A DNA stretch of 64,000 nt from Pseudoscleropodium purum (Eukaryota > Streptophyta > Bryopsida > Hypnales > Brachytheciaceae). Shown piece after piece: positions 36,243 through 49,790 of the stretch. The stretch's first letter is position 1. Each line of letters starts with the position of its first letter. The position numbers and the translations under genes are program-made. A model generated the notes under the pieces. The model did no database searches. It saw only the letters and a list, made by a program, of their open reading frames with translations, and had not been told where the DNA came from. The stretch spans positions 11,472,501 to 11,536,500 of the forward strand of contig OZ017799.1 of the NCBI GenBank assembly GCA_963969395.1, written 5' to 3'.

Positions 36243-36470
36243 CTAAGGTAGAGGCACCCAATGGTGCCTGTGTATCCAATGGTATATTCCTTTTTAGAAA
36301 GGAGAGTCATTCTGAAACACAAATTTAGGTTAATCATACACAGCTTATCATGTGAGTCAACAATTAATAAGCTCTGTTTGGTATGTCTATATTTCTATTC
36401 TGAAATGACTCTTCTTTCTAGAAAGGGATGTCATTGGGTACAAGATTGCTTTTAGGTGCCTGTACCCTAG
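36243..36470. mobile_element. 228-bp foldback MITE with a 3-bp TCT flank
   Basis: The ends are inverted repeats: CTAAGGTAGAGGCACC at the left and GGTGCCTGTACCCTAG at the right. Further complementarity runs inward, including GAGAGTCATTCTGAAA on the left against the right-arm TTCTGAAATGACTCTTC. TCT flanks both ends directly. The superfamily cannot be assigned from this one copy. Confidence 0.6.
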
Positions 36471-37249
36471 TCTTCTAGGGTACAATACAAGCACCCGTTT
36501 CCAACATTGAATCCTAAACATAAACACCTTTTAGCACTCCAATGTCCAAAATTTAAATGATGATCAAAGAGGTTTAGCCAAGGGATTTTTTGACCACAAA
36601 ACTCTTAAAAAACACATTTCTATATGATGAGTTTGACGAATTTGAGATAAATACTAATATATATTTATAAAGATATACAATAAGCAAAAATATGAAAAAA
36701 AAAAAAAAATCAAGAAAAGATTCAAGTGCTAAGGGATTAATTGTCGTGCTAAAATATAAGTGTTTGATGTTTGATATTGAAAGTTTCTTGAAAAAATTTC
36801 ATCTAATATTCTTTCGATAGTCTTTGGAGGGGGGTGGAGAATTTGATCACAAGATTACATATTCCTTTTATTGATTGATTTTGTTTTCTTATAATCCATA
36901 AGATTTGAAAAAAAAATGGGAGTTTGGGCCTCTCATATCCAAATTTAGAATTATGAGTATTGATTGCAATCAAACTACTTTCTTATCTGTAAAAATGAAA
37001 GTCCTTTTATTATAGCTTTCCACCTTACAATCCTTTATTTCAAGTGATTCTTAGAATTCTATAGTCATAAATTGTAAGTCAACTTGTCTCCATGGCTAAG
37101 AACCTGTTGTCCATGGGTTAACTTTTAATTGGAAGATCCCTATGTATTTCTTGACATGTAGATTGAGCCCCAAAGAAAATCAAGCATGGTAAATTGAGAC
37201 AATTCAAGATCTTAACTTTAAACCTCACCTAGAAAGAAAATATCCTCTT

Positions 37250-37668
37250 TTTTTCCTTATACTCAAGAAAGATTGTTAATGAACCAAGCATTCTATAAAA
37301 CCAAATCTACCCACAAATTAAAATTCCTTATAACTTTCATCTCATTAATCAAAATGGAATGATTCAAAGCTTCTCATGTATATAAAATCTAGACAACCAA
37401 TTTCAAATTTTTGTTTCTCAAAAAAGTGATTTTAAAGAAGTTTTTTTAATTACCTAGACTGTCCGCTAAGCAATGAAAATTACATATCATGCAATAACAT
37501 TTTAACCATATAGTCAAAATTTAAGAAAATTGTTGGATCTTAAAGCTACACCTTGAACACATATTATGTGAATTTAAAAAAAAATAAAAAATAAAAAAAT
37601 CATTCATAGTAAGCTATCCAAATTGCTATGTTGACAAAAAAAACACAAGTTAGCCTTTTAGAGGTTAA
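37250..37668 (+). mobile_element. TTAACC-family element, truncated copy
   Basis: The right-hand part matches the 38438 copy in the same orientation: AACTTTCATCTCATTAATCA, AATGGAATGATTCAAAGC and CCAATTTCAAATTTTTGTTT. It ends CCTTTTAGAGGTTAA, the family's right terminus. The left terminus was not found. The interior is non-coding. Confidence 0.6.
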
Positions 37669-37887
37669 TCTAGACCATTCATGATATTTATACTTGATTA
37701 AATAGAAGACTTGAAACAACTACACAAAGCTTAGTAAGAGAAGCATAGGGAATGAAAGTTGTATCATCTATTCTTCTTGACTATCTAAAAAATGTGGCAC
37801 CAATTCATAAATAGCCAAATGAATTTTAATAAACTACCAATGAAGAAGCAAAATGCATACTACATGCTCTACCACTTAGTATGCATC

Positions 37888-37906
37888 TTTGACCTTTGAC
37901 CTTTGA
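37888..37906 (+). repeat. Short tandem TTTGACC repeat
   Basis: TTTGACC occurs three times head to tail. Each unit contains the TTGAC core bound by WRKY factors, but it is far from any gene, so chance is the simplest view. Confidence 0.5.
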
Positions 37907-38437
37907 CACATCATGGACCTTTCTCATTATTAGATGAGAGAATTATTAAAAATGAAAGAAACATGACAATAATTTTTGAAAGGAGTCCATGAGTCCACTT
38001 GATTTGCCAATGGAGTGCTTGCTATGAAAAAGCCATTTTAATCTACAATGCAACAAGAAGAAAATTGACATGGATTTAGTTCTTACATAGCAAAACCTCA
38101 TTTGAGCAATCATGCATGGTTTGTATCTAGAAAATGAGGCTTGGGCCTACAACTCCATATTACTATTTAGAGTTTGTACACCAAGAAGCCTATCAAATGA
38201 AATCCAAAATATCTAGCTCAATGCTTGGTGTCAAAGTACCTCAAAATGTACAAAACACAAGCATTTGATACATTTCAATTTGGAGAGATTCTAATGTCAA
38301 ATAGAGAGAGTTTGCCTTGAGAAAGTATTTGGTTTTTAAATGCATCTAGATTTGGCACAATACATGAGAGAAACCATAATCACATAAAAATAGAAGTATA
38401 GTGAACATACTTCAAATATACGTGTGTAATACTTTGT

Positions 38438-39343
38438 TTAACCCCTAAAGTTTCTTGACTATGTTTTCACCAAAAACGCTCCAAAACTGCCATTTCTAGT
38501 ACAAGTCAAAAAAATTGAGAAAATTTTTGAACACTTTAAAACATAGAATCTTATAGTATGCTAATTTGAAAAGATGTAGAAAAAAATTTAGAAATTTCCA
38601 CTAAGTAAATTGCAAGATATTAGTATTTGAATTGACAAAAAGCCTTCCTTGGCCCTACGAATCAAAAGGTCACATATGTATGAAAAAATGTTCAAAATGG
38701 TTGAAGCTCTTTGGATTTGTTCTTTAAAGCAAGTTGTGTAGATGCTTGAAAAATTTTAGATCATTTAGAATTGTACAACATATGAGAAAACAATAGTAAG
38801 TCAAAAGAAGTAGAGAATGGATCAAAATACTAAATTGTTAATAATTTAGTTATAAAATTGAAAAATGTCAATTCCAATGGTTTCAGTGTTGTAATAAGCA
38901 ATCTACATCCTATCATTTTATTCTTCTTCAAAAATATTGAAAATTGAGTTAAATATAGGACTTCAAGGTTTATTTTAGAATAGAGAATCCATAATCGCAA
39001 ACTAAAACTCCTCATAACTTTAATCTCATTGATCAATATAGAATGACTCAAAGCTTTTTATGTATATATAAATCTAAGGAACCAATTTCAAATTTTTATT
39101 TTTGAAAAAAGTATTTTTTTTCTAATTTGCGTAGGTTGCCTAAGTTGAAAAACAAATAACATTTTGCATCATAACTTTTTCACTTGTATACTCAAATGAA
39201 ATGAAATTTAGCACTCATGAAAGATATTCCTTATCCACACCTTGTAAAAAATTTCTGACTATGGAAGTCAAATCATTGCTCATATGCACTTGCCTAAAAA
39301 ATTTATGTTGCCAAAAACACAAGGCTAGTCTTTTAGAAGTTAA
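38438..39343 (+). mobile_element. TTAACC-family element, full-length copy (about 906 bp)
   Basis: It starts TTAACCCCTAAAGTTTC and ends TCTTTTAGAAGTTAA, so the ends are short imperfect inverted repeats. Shared internal blocks with the 57570 copy include TTGCAAGATATTAG, a GTAGAGAATG block, AAAATATTGAAAATTG and CCAATTTCAAATTTTT. There is no coding frame. It is probably a non-autonomous DNA element; target-site duplication is unclear. Confidence 0.7.
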
Positions 39344-40059
39344 AGCATGGACAAAAAGATGTGCATCAATATTTACGTTGCACATATAGAACACAATATA
39401 TCCATACAAGTATAATACATATAAACCATTGTATATTCATACTTGTGCGCAAAGGACACTCCCTCTTAGAAAATGCAATGGCTTGCAATAATGTCCTATT
39501 TTATGAAGGGCTATTTATTTGGTAGAATGGATTAAAATACATGGTGTTTTTTTAAAATAATAGTGAATGTTAGTATTTTGGGGCACTCTATTGGTATTTA
39601 TAATTTTTCATTTGAGTTATTTAAATGCACCCTATACTACTTATAATAGTTTTTTTTTCTACTTCTTTGGAATTGTTAAAGTTTATAGCAAGTTTATTAG
39701 GGCTACTTAAAACACATATGTAGAAGAAAAGAACAAGAAAAAAAGGCAAATATGATGAATGCTACAGAAGAACTAATCAAGTACTTAATAAAAACTAGGT
39801 TTTCATTTAATAACAAATTTTAGAAGTCACAATTTTACACAAGGTCATTATATCTTCCCTCCCATTCCTTTTCAATGACAATTCAATTCAGTAATTGGAC
39901 TTTAAACTATACATTGAATACAATGTATTTTATTGGATGTGTACACTAGAGTGAAGTTGAGGCCACTTGTGAAGTACTATGTCTAAAATAGAAAAGCAGA
40001 TATCTCATCCCTATTTGTAATTTCAAAGCTTTTATAACCTATACTCTTTTTTTCCAGTA

Positions 40060-40740
40060 TCCCTTTTTGTATATACTATTTTACATGTATTGTTTACATA
40101 ATTCTATGGTATTATACATAACCCTATATTACATATAATCATGTTTTATACTTTTAAAGCATCCTATAATACATATCATTAGGAAAAATTTCAAGTCTTC
40201 AAAGGGCTACAAGTTTTGCACCCTTGTAGTGCAATTATAGAGGAAGAAACATCATTTTTTTATTTTTTAAATTTGGTATCTAACGTGGGACTATCGATAC
40301 CATGTCATATTGACTTTTTTAAATTATTTTTAAAAAAAAAATCTTTTTAAATTTTATTTATTTTCTGTATTTGCATTGTACGGGTGCTAAAAATGAAAGT
40401 TTAATGGCCCTTTGCAAGGTTTAGAATTGTTGTAGTGCATTTGTTTACAAATTTAGATAGAATGAATATATTAGCCCCTATATTTTGTTGCACATAGTTC
40501 CTACATCTTTCCAATAGTACTTGTATATATTACATATAGATGTCATATACTCATATCAATTAAATATAATACCATATATTTATGTATAAAGAGATGTTAT
40601 ACAAATCATGTACAATACTTTATATTTACACAAGGATTGTCTAAGTTGTATATAATATCATATTTTTATATAAAAGTCATATAATCCATGTATAATAGTT
40701 GTATAAATCATGTACAAATTGTATATAAGCCTTTAAAGTG
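40060..40740. repeat. Degenerate AT-rich short tandem region
   Basis: Variants of ATATAATCATGTATAATA-like phrases recur irregularly (CATGTACAATAC, CATGTATAATAG, CATGTACAAATTG). The unit is too degenerate to define a period. Confidence 0.45.
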
Positions 40741-42036
40741 TAGCCCACTCTCAAGTGAGTATCATAACCTCTTGTAAATTTTAAATCAAGAATGTGATAG
40801 CTTTTTAGAAAGACTTTCTATAAACAATTCAAATTTTAAAACCAACTCTCTTGTTGTCCTATTTTAGAACCAATTGAAGTTCATTTCTCCTAATTTTGAT
40901 GGTTACTCAACATCCTTCTACTTCTAACAATCTTTCAATTTTTTGTGTCATAAATTTTTTTTAAATCTAATTTCATTATCCATATCATATCCAAATTTCA
41001 ACATTAAATCTTTTATATTTTGTTATCTACGAATTATTGACGTTGAGACTCAAAAATCTAATTTTAATTCTACACCCCTTCACTTCTAAACCCATACCTT
41101 TGACTTCCTAACTTTAAAGTAAGAGTATAATAACCTTTTAGAAATCTAACAAGTAAATGCGATAACCACACCAAATCTCAAAACTAAATACTTTCTAACC
41201 AAATTGTTATAGGCATTTAAAAACTATGCCCTTGAACTCTATAGCAACTAACCTTCTCAACAATGGTAAAGTAGTTGACTTTTTGAAAAACCATCTTTTG
41301 CAATTTAGAAAACTATAAAACTTTACAAGTGACCTCTAGAGAATCTTATATACCCAATGCAAGCTTACATTTTTATTGGGCACTTTTCATAAGAGGTTTG
41401 TTTGTTGTAACTTCCTATCATATTTGGTAGATTGGAAATCTTTTTACGAGTGTGAAATATTAACAAACCAACTGTGGCGTTGGGCTCTTAGTTTTCGATG
41501 GCATCTTTTTACATAATTCTTGAGTTTTCATCTCCAAAGTTAACATCAAATTTTCTACCTTGTTCTCAAATGAATTGATAAATCTAATTTTATTTATTAC
41601 ATGCATGTTTAAATCACTAAAACTAAAAACTAAACTTGCCCTATGCTATCTTTAAAACACCTAATCCATCTAAAAGTGAGAGATTGGAGTGTTTTAGGCA
41701 TTCCATGCTCCTCAAGATAAAACATATATTAGTAAGTACTTCACCAATTATAATTTTATCTATGAACTCTAATAATACAATGCAAAATCCAGAAAAAAAA
41801 ACTCCTAAGTCCAAAGTGACAATTTAAGGACTCACAACTTCCAACTCAATTGTTGTAAAAGTTTATACCATACTTCGTAACTACTAATCTAAATCATATC
41901 TAGACCATCATTTTGTTGTGGAGAGATTTGCATATCCAACATGATTGGAGCTACAACCAAGGTCTTTATATCAAGTGTACCTTGATTTGGTGGTCAAATC
42001 TTCTATCATCCAAAATCAGCATTGCATTAGTGTTGT

Positions 42037-42962
42037 TTAACCTCTTAAGGACCAAGTTGCATTTTTTGGCAACATAGTGATTTTGCTCAGCCTACTACAA
42101 ATGGAGTTTTCATTTTTTTGCTTTTAAATTTTCACAAAATATGGGGACAAGTTTTTCTTTAAGGCCCAAAAATTTTCATAACTTTTCACTACATGATTAA
42201 AAAGTTATTATATGATACATAGTTTGTTTCTCAGCTTGGATAGCTTGGGCAAATAAAAATAAATCTTTTTTTTATAAATAAAAATTTGAAATTGGTTTTC
42301 TAGATTTATATGTAAATGAAAGGCTTTGAATCATTCCATTTTGATTAATGAGATGAAAGTTATGAGGAGTTTTAGTTTGCAGGTAATTATAGAATTTCCA
42401 CTCTAAAATAAACTTTGAAGTCATTTAATTAACTCAATTTTCAATCTTTTTTGAAAAACATAAAATCATAAAATGTATAATTTTTTAATTAAAAAATTAC
42501 AAAAATTGATATTGGAATTTTCAATTTTGTAACTAAATTTTTAATAAATTAGTATTTTAAATCATTCTCTATTTCTTTTGACTTACTTTTTTTTCCTATA
42601 TATTGTACAATTCCAAATGATCTGAAAATTTTCAAGCATATAGCCAACTTGACTTGAAGAATTAATCCAAAGAATAAGCATAATTTTGGACATTTTTTCA
42701 TGCATATGTGACCTTATGAAGTACAACTACTTGGTTTTCCGCAGGGCCAAGGGAAGGATTTTTGTCAATTCAAACACTATATCTTGCAATCTAAATGGTG
42801 AAAATTTCTGAAATTTTTTTTCACATCTTCTCAAACCAACATACTACAAGATCCTAAAGTTACATATCTCTAATTTTTTAAAATTTTGAAACTTGTACAA
42901 GAAATGGTAGTTTCTCAGCATTTTTGGTGAAAACATAATCTTGAAGGAATTTTAGGGATTAA
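42037..42962 (-). mobile_element. TTAACC-family element, inverted full-length copy (about 926 bp)
   Basis: It starts TTAACCTCTTAAGGACC and ends TTTTAGGGATTAA. It is the reverse complement of the 38438 and 57570 copies across most of its length; for example CTTTGAATCATTCCATTTTG here corresponds to CAAAATGGAATGATTCAAAG-type blocks in the others. Non-coding. Confidence 0.7.
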
Positions 42963-44656
42963 TTGATTTGTATTGATTGATTGGTCAAACCTTGTATCAC
43001 TACAAACAAATATTACACTAGTATTGATTTGGGTTAGGCAGACATCCTAGCCGATGTCTAGGACAAATGCCATAAAGAATGGGATCATTTTGCTTGAAAT
43101 TGAACTTGCATGAGATTGGAACAAACCTCCAATTTCATAATAATCATTTATTATTTGTGCATATCAATATTGCACAAAATACTATGGTAATGAGCCTAAA
43201 ATTCTAAATGGTCATGAAATGCACTCAAATTAGTATGGAACTATAACACAATAGGCCTATCAAATCATTTATTTATTTTGATGAGGGTAATTTGTCGATT
43301 TAAAAACAATTCATACTTTGTTGAAAAATGCATTGCAACTTTAAACACTTCTTGGTGAAAAGTGTTGGCAAAATCATGAAAATACATCAAGTTTATTGTT
43401 TTAATTTGGAATTTAGAATTTTTTTTATTTTTTTAAGTTCTTCCTATAAGTACAAAGGTTTTCATATTTTGTTTTTGACCATGTGCTATACACGAGAGGT
43501 ATAAATGTAATTGGTAAAGGTAGTAGTACTAGTTGAGAGGTATCTCTAAATTAGATGCGTTACTTTAGAAATTGTATCACCACATCAATGTAATTCAACC
43601 ATTCATGTAAAATTGGAGGGTGGTTTTGATTTTAAAGTAGGGAGCTTAACCCTCAACTCCTCAAGCCCTAACAACTTTTTGACAGTAAAGGTTTTCATAT
43701 GATGAAGAAACAATTTTGATCAGAACATCTACTACTGAAAAAAAAAAAAACTTTCACCCCTTATAACTTTTGCATACAGTATCCAAATGTCATGTTCTTC
43801 GGTGCGTTAGAACCTCCTTCCACTTGCCACCATAGAAATATAAATTTTCTTTTACCATTTTAATAATAGAAACTAAGCACAGTAGCCAAAAGTATTGGTT
43901 TTGGAGGTACCCACCTTCATGTTTCCCTCCAAATCATAAGGTAATCAACCTTGGCCGGATGGAAGCTTGGTTTTTTTTTCTTCCTGTAGTACTACTTTTG
44001 CTAATCCTGACACTCCCATTGGCTGTGGAAAAACGACATGAGTGCCTTCCTGACAACACATCAAGTCCTTTGTGTGAGAACATGTGTACCGAGTAATAAA
44101 TGAGTACACATGTCTTTTGTATTCACGTCGGATTTTACAGATTCATGCCGGCCACACTCGCTCTTCAAAGAACCGAACTGAAGGTTGTCCTTCGATTTTG
44201 TTTCTCCCCCAATTCTTCTTTTTTAACCTTATAAGGACGGACGGGCTGGTCTCCACTGAAATCATCATTTTCTAATACATTTGGGGAGATTTGAGGCCTC
44301 TAGAGGGCTGTTTCAGTTCTGTTCCTCAAACTGTTCCCAATACTTTTGATTGTTGTCAAGCTAGCAATTCCAAAAAAAATTTATTACAAAAAGAAAAGTT
44401 TAGTCCTGAAATGCAAAAAAAAGTCTAAATTTTTTTTAACACCCCTCCAAAATGATGATGTGGCACTCTCTTGACCGCGTTGGATTTGCATTCCCGTAGT
44501 AGTTTCGGCTTTCACAAGGGCTGATAACTCGCAAGTGTTCCAAAGGCCCCAAATTTCTTCTAATGCTATGGGAATCAATTACTTCAAAAAAATGGAAAAA
44601 TATTCATTGGAAATCAAACTAATGTAGAAGATGTTCCTTTTTCACAACAAAACTTG

Positions 44657-44730
44657 GAAGATGAATAGTTGCACTTCTGCCATGTACTAGAGAATTCTTT
44701 ATCATCCATCAAACACTTAGTCTCCATGGT
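44657..44730 (+). repeat. Dispersed repeat 2, copy 1 of 3
   Basis: GAAGATGAATAGTTGCACTT and the following TTCTTTATCATCCATCA recur in altered form at 47916 and 48590. A further stretch upstream (a GTAGAA..TTCC block) is shared with the 48590 copy. Boundaries are not defined. Confidence 0.5.
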
Positions 44731-45639
44731 AGCCTTACAAGATTAACACATTAAGTTACATTCGTCTTCTGATGACAAATTTGATTAATAGTATCATAAC
44801 ATTCCTAATAAGGTGAAAACACCTCAGATTGTCAAACACTATGGTAGCTGATCCATTTCCAACCAAAGACCTATTCGCATTGTATAGGCTAGTACTCTCT
44901 TTCCAATTAGTAGGAAAAAAAACAAAGCAATGATTAACAATAGCACATTTTTCAATATAGTTATGGAATATTATAATTGGAAATATTCTTGGTCAATTTT
45001 GCAATGAGCCTATACTTGAATAGGAAGACCTAGGACAGAAGGTACCTATTTAAGATAACCTAAGTACTTCAGCTTATATGATGTAGGAGAAACTGATTTC
45101 AATGTTTGCTAAAATTAAGGATGAGGAAGGATGAAAAAAAAAATGAATTTTTTTCTTTCCAAAAATTAATATTTTATTGAATTTAATTGTGAATTTTTCA
45201 TCAAGACCCATTCTAGCTTCACGAACTCACCTATTTTGGTTACCTTTGGCACTTTCCCCTAAGCTAAGAAGGAATAGAGATGAATGGAAGAGAAGGTACA
45301 AACAATGAATCTTCTTCAATAAATATTACATGCAATCGGTATTATCCACAATAGGGCACCTTCTACAAACAATACGAGGGGCCTCTACGAAATAGGTTCT
45401 TCTACCACATATAACAAGAGTAGGTCAAATAGAATCTTCAACTTAAAAAATCATAGTAAAAATTCATAATAATTATGTTTTGAGAAATAAAACTATGAAA
45501 AAATATGGATATTTTCTAAATTCTATTTCTATACATATGAAATTTTTTTTGCTTCAGAAACTTGTTCTCTAAATATTCATAAATGCTTCAGTGGTCCAAA
45601 ATGGGTGAGCTACCAAACATGAAGGTCAAATTGGCATAC

Positions 45640-45725
45640 ATTTAGTCATTTTTGTAAAAAAGTGCTACATGTCATCTTGTACATAGTGTGAGGTGATGTG
45701 AACCTCTGAAAATTTGAAGTGGAGA
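45640..45725 (+). repeat. Dispersed repeat 3, inverted partner of 49791-49876
   Basis: GTGCTACATGTCATCTTGTA followed by GTGTGAGGTGATGTG.ACC is found reverse-complemented at 49791-49876. A shorter match, GTGCCACATGTCATCTTGTG, occurs near 61648. Confidence 0.6.
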
Positions 45726-45883
45726 CACTTACTAAAAAATACAATTTCAAGCATACATATTTGCAAAATGAGAATATAAAAAGATACGAAATTTGAAGTT
45801 TGAAAAAGTGGTCATAGTTTGTCTTTTTTTTGGACAATAAACTCTTGGAAATGATCTTGCATGAACATACTAGTGATTATGAT

Positions 45884-45953
45884 TGAAATCTCCATTCATC
45901 CTAGATAGTAAGTTCCTCTGAAATCTCCATCTATCCTAGATAGTATGACAGCT
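45884..45953 (+). repeat. Tandem duplication of about 36 bp
   Basis: GAAATCTCCATTCATCCTAG and the following ATAGTA..TCCTCT block repeats immediately with one or two changes. Confidence 0.6.
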
Positions 45954-47915
45954 CTTCTAAAATGTCAACCGCATGGAACCCATTCAATAGGTGAGCTCCC
46001 AAAATTTCAGCGAATTTATCAGTAGCAGTACAAAACTGATCCATGTGCTGAGATGTACACTGTACGTACAGACTGTGGGTTTGAAACTTGTAGCCACGGG
46101 AGCAAGGTACATATGCCCAACAATTGTTTCCGACAATGTTAAGTGTTTTAGCATATGTGATCTTGCAATTGATAAGGTTTTTTATTTTGAAAATTTAGGA
46201 CAATATACTCTAACAAGTTAACTGAGGGGTCCTATGATTGAATTTGCTAAAAAAAACAAATATAGATGAAGATTTTTGCCTTGCTTTGGAGACTAATATT
46301 TTGGAGCTGTTTGGACATCTAAACATGAAAGCACTTTAGAGATTTATATTTATATTTATAATTTTGGGGCAAACAAGGTCAATAAATTTTCTAAAAATTT
46401 AGGTATCCTTTATATTATTTATTTTTTTGCCCAAGTTGCTAAGAAGTTAAGGTATTAATACAAATTGGGGAATATACTTGATTGAGGATCAAATACATGT
46501 GCTCTTACTAATATCAAATGATTTATATTGGTGGTATTTCATTGTTCTAGCACATTTAAGCATGCAGCTTGAAACATGAATCTATATTTGATGTACTTGA
46601 TTTAAAGACTTTTGTATAAATGTATGGGACAATTTTCAAATTGCATCAATTGATGAAATTGACAATTAATAACCCTCTTCTCAAACCAATCTAGTGATGT
46701 TTAAATATTGTTCTGAGTGGGGAGGTCAAAATGGCATATTTTCAAAGTGCATTCAAAAGTACTTTGAATAGGTACAAGAAAATTCAAATTTAAACATTGG
46801 ACAAGGAAAATAAATCACTTTATAAACTAGCTAAAAGACAAAGATTATAATAATATTGGCAAATCACAATTACCAATGTACATTTCATTCTAAATTAGCT
46901 ATTCAAGTCAATTGTAAAGGTCATCTCCAATTATCAGAGGAAAGTTTAACTAAGAATAGTGCAAAAAGAATAGGGCACCAAACTCCATTAGACCCTAATT
47001 TTGGTGCTCCAAGGAATTTTGTCTTGTGTTTTTTACAAACTCCAAATCCTAACCTTGCATTGCACACACTTTTTGATTAACTCTATTAAGGTAAACCAAC
47101 ACAATTTTGTTTATAGTTCAATTCTAGTCCCTACTACAAGCCCCAATTTTGTCCAAAAAAACATCCAAATCCCTTTATTTATTTTTGACAAAATCAAAGC
47201 ATTAATGCCAAAGATGTAATCAACCAATCGTTTACTGGTGGGAACTTAAGTGCCAATAGATACATAAAAAAGCGATTATGGATTGTTTATGGGATGCTCA
47301 TGACTCTACTTTGATGGTGATTCTGTAATTATAGGACAAACTACTTTAGAAATTTACAAAAATTACAATTTTAATTGGAAAATTATAACTCCACTTGAAT
47401 TTGATTTGTAAAGTAAGTGTGCACCTTTGAAAAATATGTGCCCTTTTTAGAATTGACCTCAAAATATTTAGATTCCAAATCAAGGTGGTAGTACATACCT
47501 TATCATTCCCAAGAACTCACTCACTCATTCACTTTAGATTGTAACTTTGACAAAATATATAATTCTTTACACATTGTATGAAGAAACTAAGAATTTTTGC
47601 AAGCATTATGTAGGTGTCCTTAACATTTAAAGGATGTAGCCCTATATGATCAATATAGTCACTAAAATGTTTGCGATTATGGGACCAATCAATGTATTTT
47701 TTTTGTTTTTTATAGTGAACATTGAAGTCATTTATTATACATTTTTTTAGCCTCAATGTCATTGATTCTTTAAAAGACAAGTTGATCACTATAGAAATCT
47801 CCTATTTTGGTATTGTATAAATTGTTGATTTAATAAAAAAAAAATGTAAAAGTCCTAATTAGAAGTCAAAGTACTACAAAAGACCTTCTTTTTTTTACAT
47901 ATATAAAATTCCAAG

Positions 47916-47985
47916 AATGAATAGTAGCACTTCTATTGTCGTGCATGGAAAGATTCTTTGTCATTCATCATCAGCTAGAAAATGT
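47916..47985 (+). repeat. Dispersed repeat 2, copy 2 of 3
   Basis: AGAATGAATAGTAGCACTTC is followed by GATTCTTTGTCATTCATCAT, matching 44657 and 48590 in order. Confidence 0.5.
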
Positions 47986-48059
47986 CCTTAGCATCGTTTA
48001 TGGGTTAAGGATTAAATGGACAATAGTTTCCCCAAGTATGGACAATTCAACAATCTACA

Positions 48060-48681
48060 TTAACCCTTAAACGCCAAAGAAGTGAACCTCAAAATCATCA
48101 TTTTCTTTTCCCATGTGAATCACTAGCCTCTAAAATTGCAAAAATAGTCATTCCAAGTCAAACTAAGGTGGAAGCACCAATAACTGATCAAATAAGCAAT
48201 TTGGGAGCAGATTTTGTGTAGTATGAGTTGGTGTATACTTTTCCCATGTAAGACGATAGGAAATACGAGGATTCCTAAATTTTCAGATTTTTATTCAGAA
48301 AAATTGAAATTACAGTGCATTTCGGGAGACAAAAGAACTTTTGCCCCATAAGCAATGTCTAGAGTCTTCCAATTCTGATCATACAAGATAGTACTCTCTT
48401 CCTCATACCTTCTGCTAATGTGGCCTGGCCATACTAGTTCCAGCCTTGGAAAGGACAGAAAAATCAAATTTCAAACTTGAGAACCAGCTAAGGTTAGAAA
48501 TAGTTCACCTTATTTGTTGGGTATTGGACATGGTTGGTAATTGGTGCCTCCACCTTACCGTAGAACATTTTTCCTATCCAAAACAAATTCTGAGGATGAA
48601 TAGTTGCACTTTTGTCCTATTGAGTTTGATTCCCTATCGTCCACCGGACACAAAATGTTCGCCTCGGCATTCAAGGGTTAA
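48060..48681. mobile_element. TTAACCC-ended element, about 620 bp
   Basis: It starts TTAACCCTTAAACGCC and ends GGCATTCAAGGGTTAA, giving inverted repeats of about 16 bp with two or three mismatches. The ends resemble those of the ~0.9-kb family, but the interior does not, so it may be a separate subfamily. It contains dispersed repeat 2, copy 3. No coding frame was recognised. Confidence 0.5.
48581..48655 (+). repeat. Dispersed repeat 2, copy 3 of 3
   Basis: GAGGATGAATAGTTGCACTT is followed by a GATTCCCTATCGTCCACC block, parallel to the ATTCTTTATCATCCATC of copy 1. It lies inside the 48060-48681 element. Confidence 0.5.
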
Positions 48682-49790
48682 CTTACTTCCACATGAAACT
48701 GTTCCATGCCCAACAATGCTGAAATCTATAAGATTCTAAGTTAAATAAAATCTGAGTCCCCACACACACATCAAATGTATGTGTGTCCATGGGAAAAGTC
48801 AACCGATGGGGAGCCCTTTTGTGTGGTCGTCTCGCTTGTACTTTGCTTTGGGATTGGGCTCTGCCCGGGAGGGGGGGAAGTGGGGAGGAGGAGGAGGCTT
48901 TCAAGTAGGAGCGAGTCCATTGTACCTACCTCACCGGGGGCGGGGTTCAGGCTGAATGAGTGACAAATGAGTGATTTTTATTTATTTTTTATTTTTATTT
49001 TTAGAATGGGGACATCGTACATTCGTCGTCAAGTGGTAACTTGATTGATTTCCATTGTTTGCCATGGACACAATAATTCTGAAGATGAGCCGTTTGCATG
49101 AATTCGAAAAATGGGTGGATGATTCCAATCTTATCATTCACATCACCCACATCAATTCCGTTGGAGATAGAAGGGAGAAATTTGTGGTGCATGGCCCCGG
49201 GGCGACGATGACGGTGGCAGCTGCAGGGCTGGCTAAGATATCTATTTGAAGGTCTATTTCTTTTTTTTCCAACTTTACATTCAAGGTTTTGAAATGCAAA
49301 TGAAAAAAATAAAAATAAATAAATAAATTGTAATTTTAAAATTTTAAGAAGAAATTTGTAATTTGGGTATGGCTCGTATGATTGGGGGCCAGGGTGTTTT
49401 TAATAGGGTTGTTTTAATTTTTTCTGGGTTGATGTACAACAATCTTGTGCTAGCTAAGTCAGTTATCTGATGATCCCAACGGTCATATATACGGAAAATT
49501 CGGATCCGATGTTTTTGTTTTGTTGTGTTTTTTCCCTGTTCATGGATTCCGTGTTCCATGTGCCTGTCTGGAAAAAAAAAAAAATCTGTTGCAAATGGCT
49601 TTCTAGTCGCTGTTCCCTACAAAAGTTCTATCCAAGTTGCTATGTCATACCCTTGATCCCATCATTGCGTGGGTGCGTGGAGTGTGACGCCGCGACAATT
49701 GCACTAGTAAACATAAACATATGCAACTTTTGCCAAAAACCAACTGAGAAATCATACAGTAAACTGGTGATCTGGCACTCATGTGGCAAA

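Noticed and set aside
37888..37906. Triple W-box-like TTGACC cluster as a regulatory element
   Set aside because: It is about 2.1 kb upstream of the MYB start and 24 kb from the helicase, and is a plain microsatellite.
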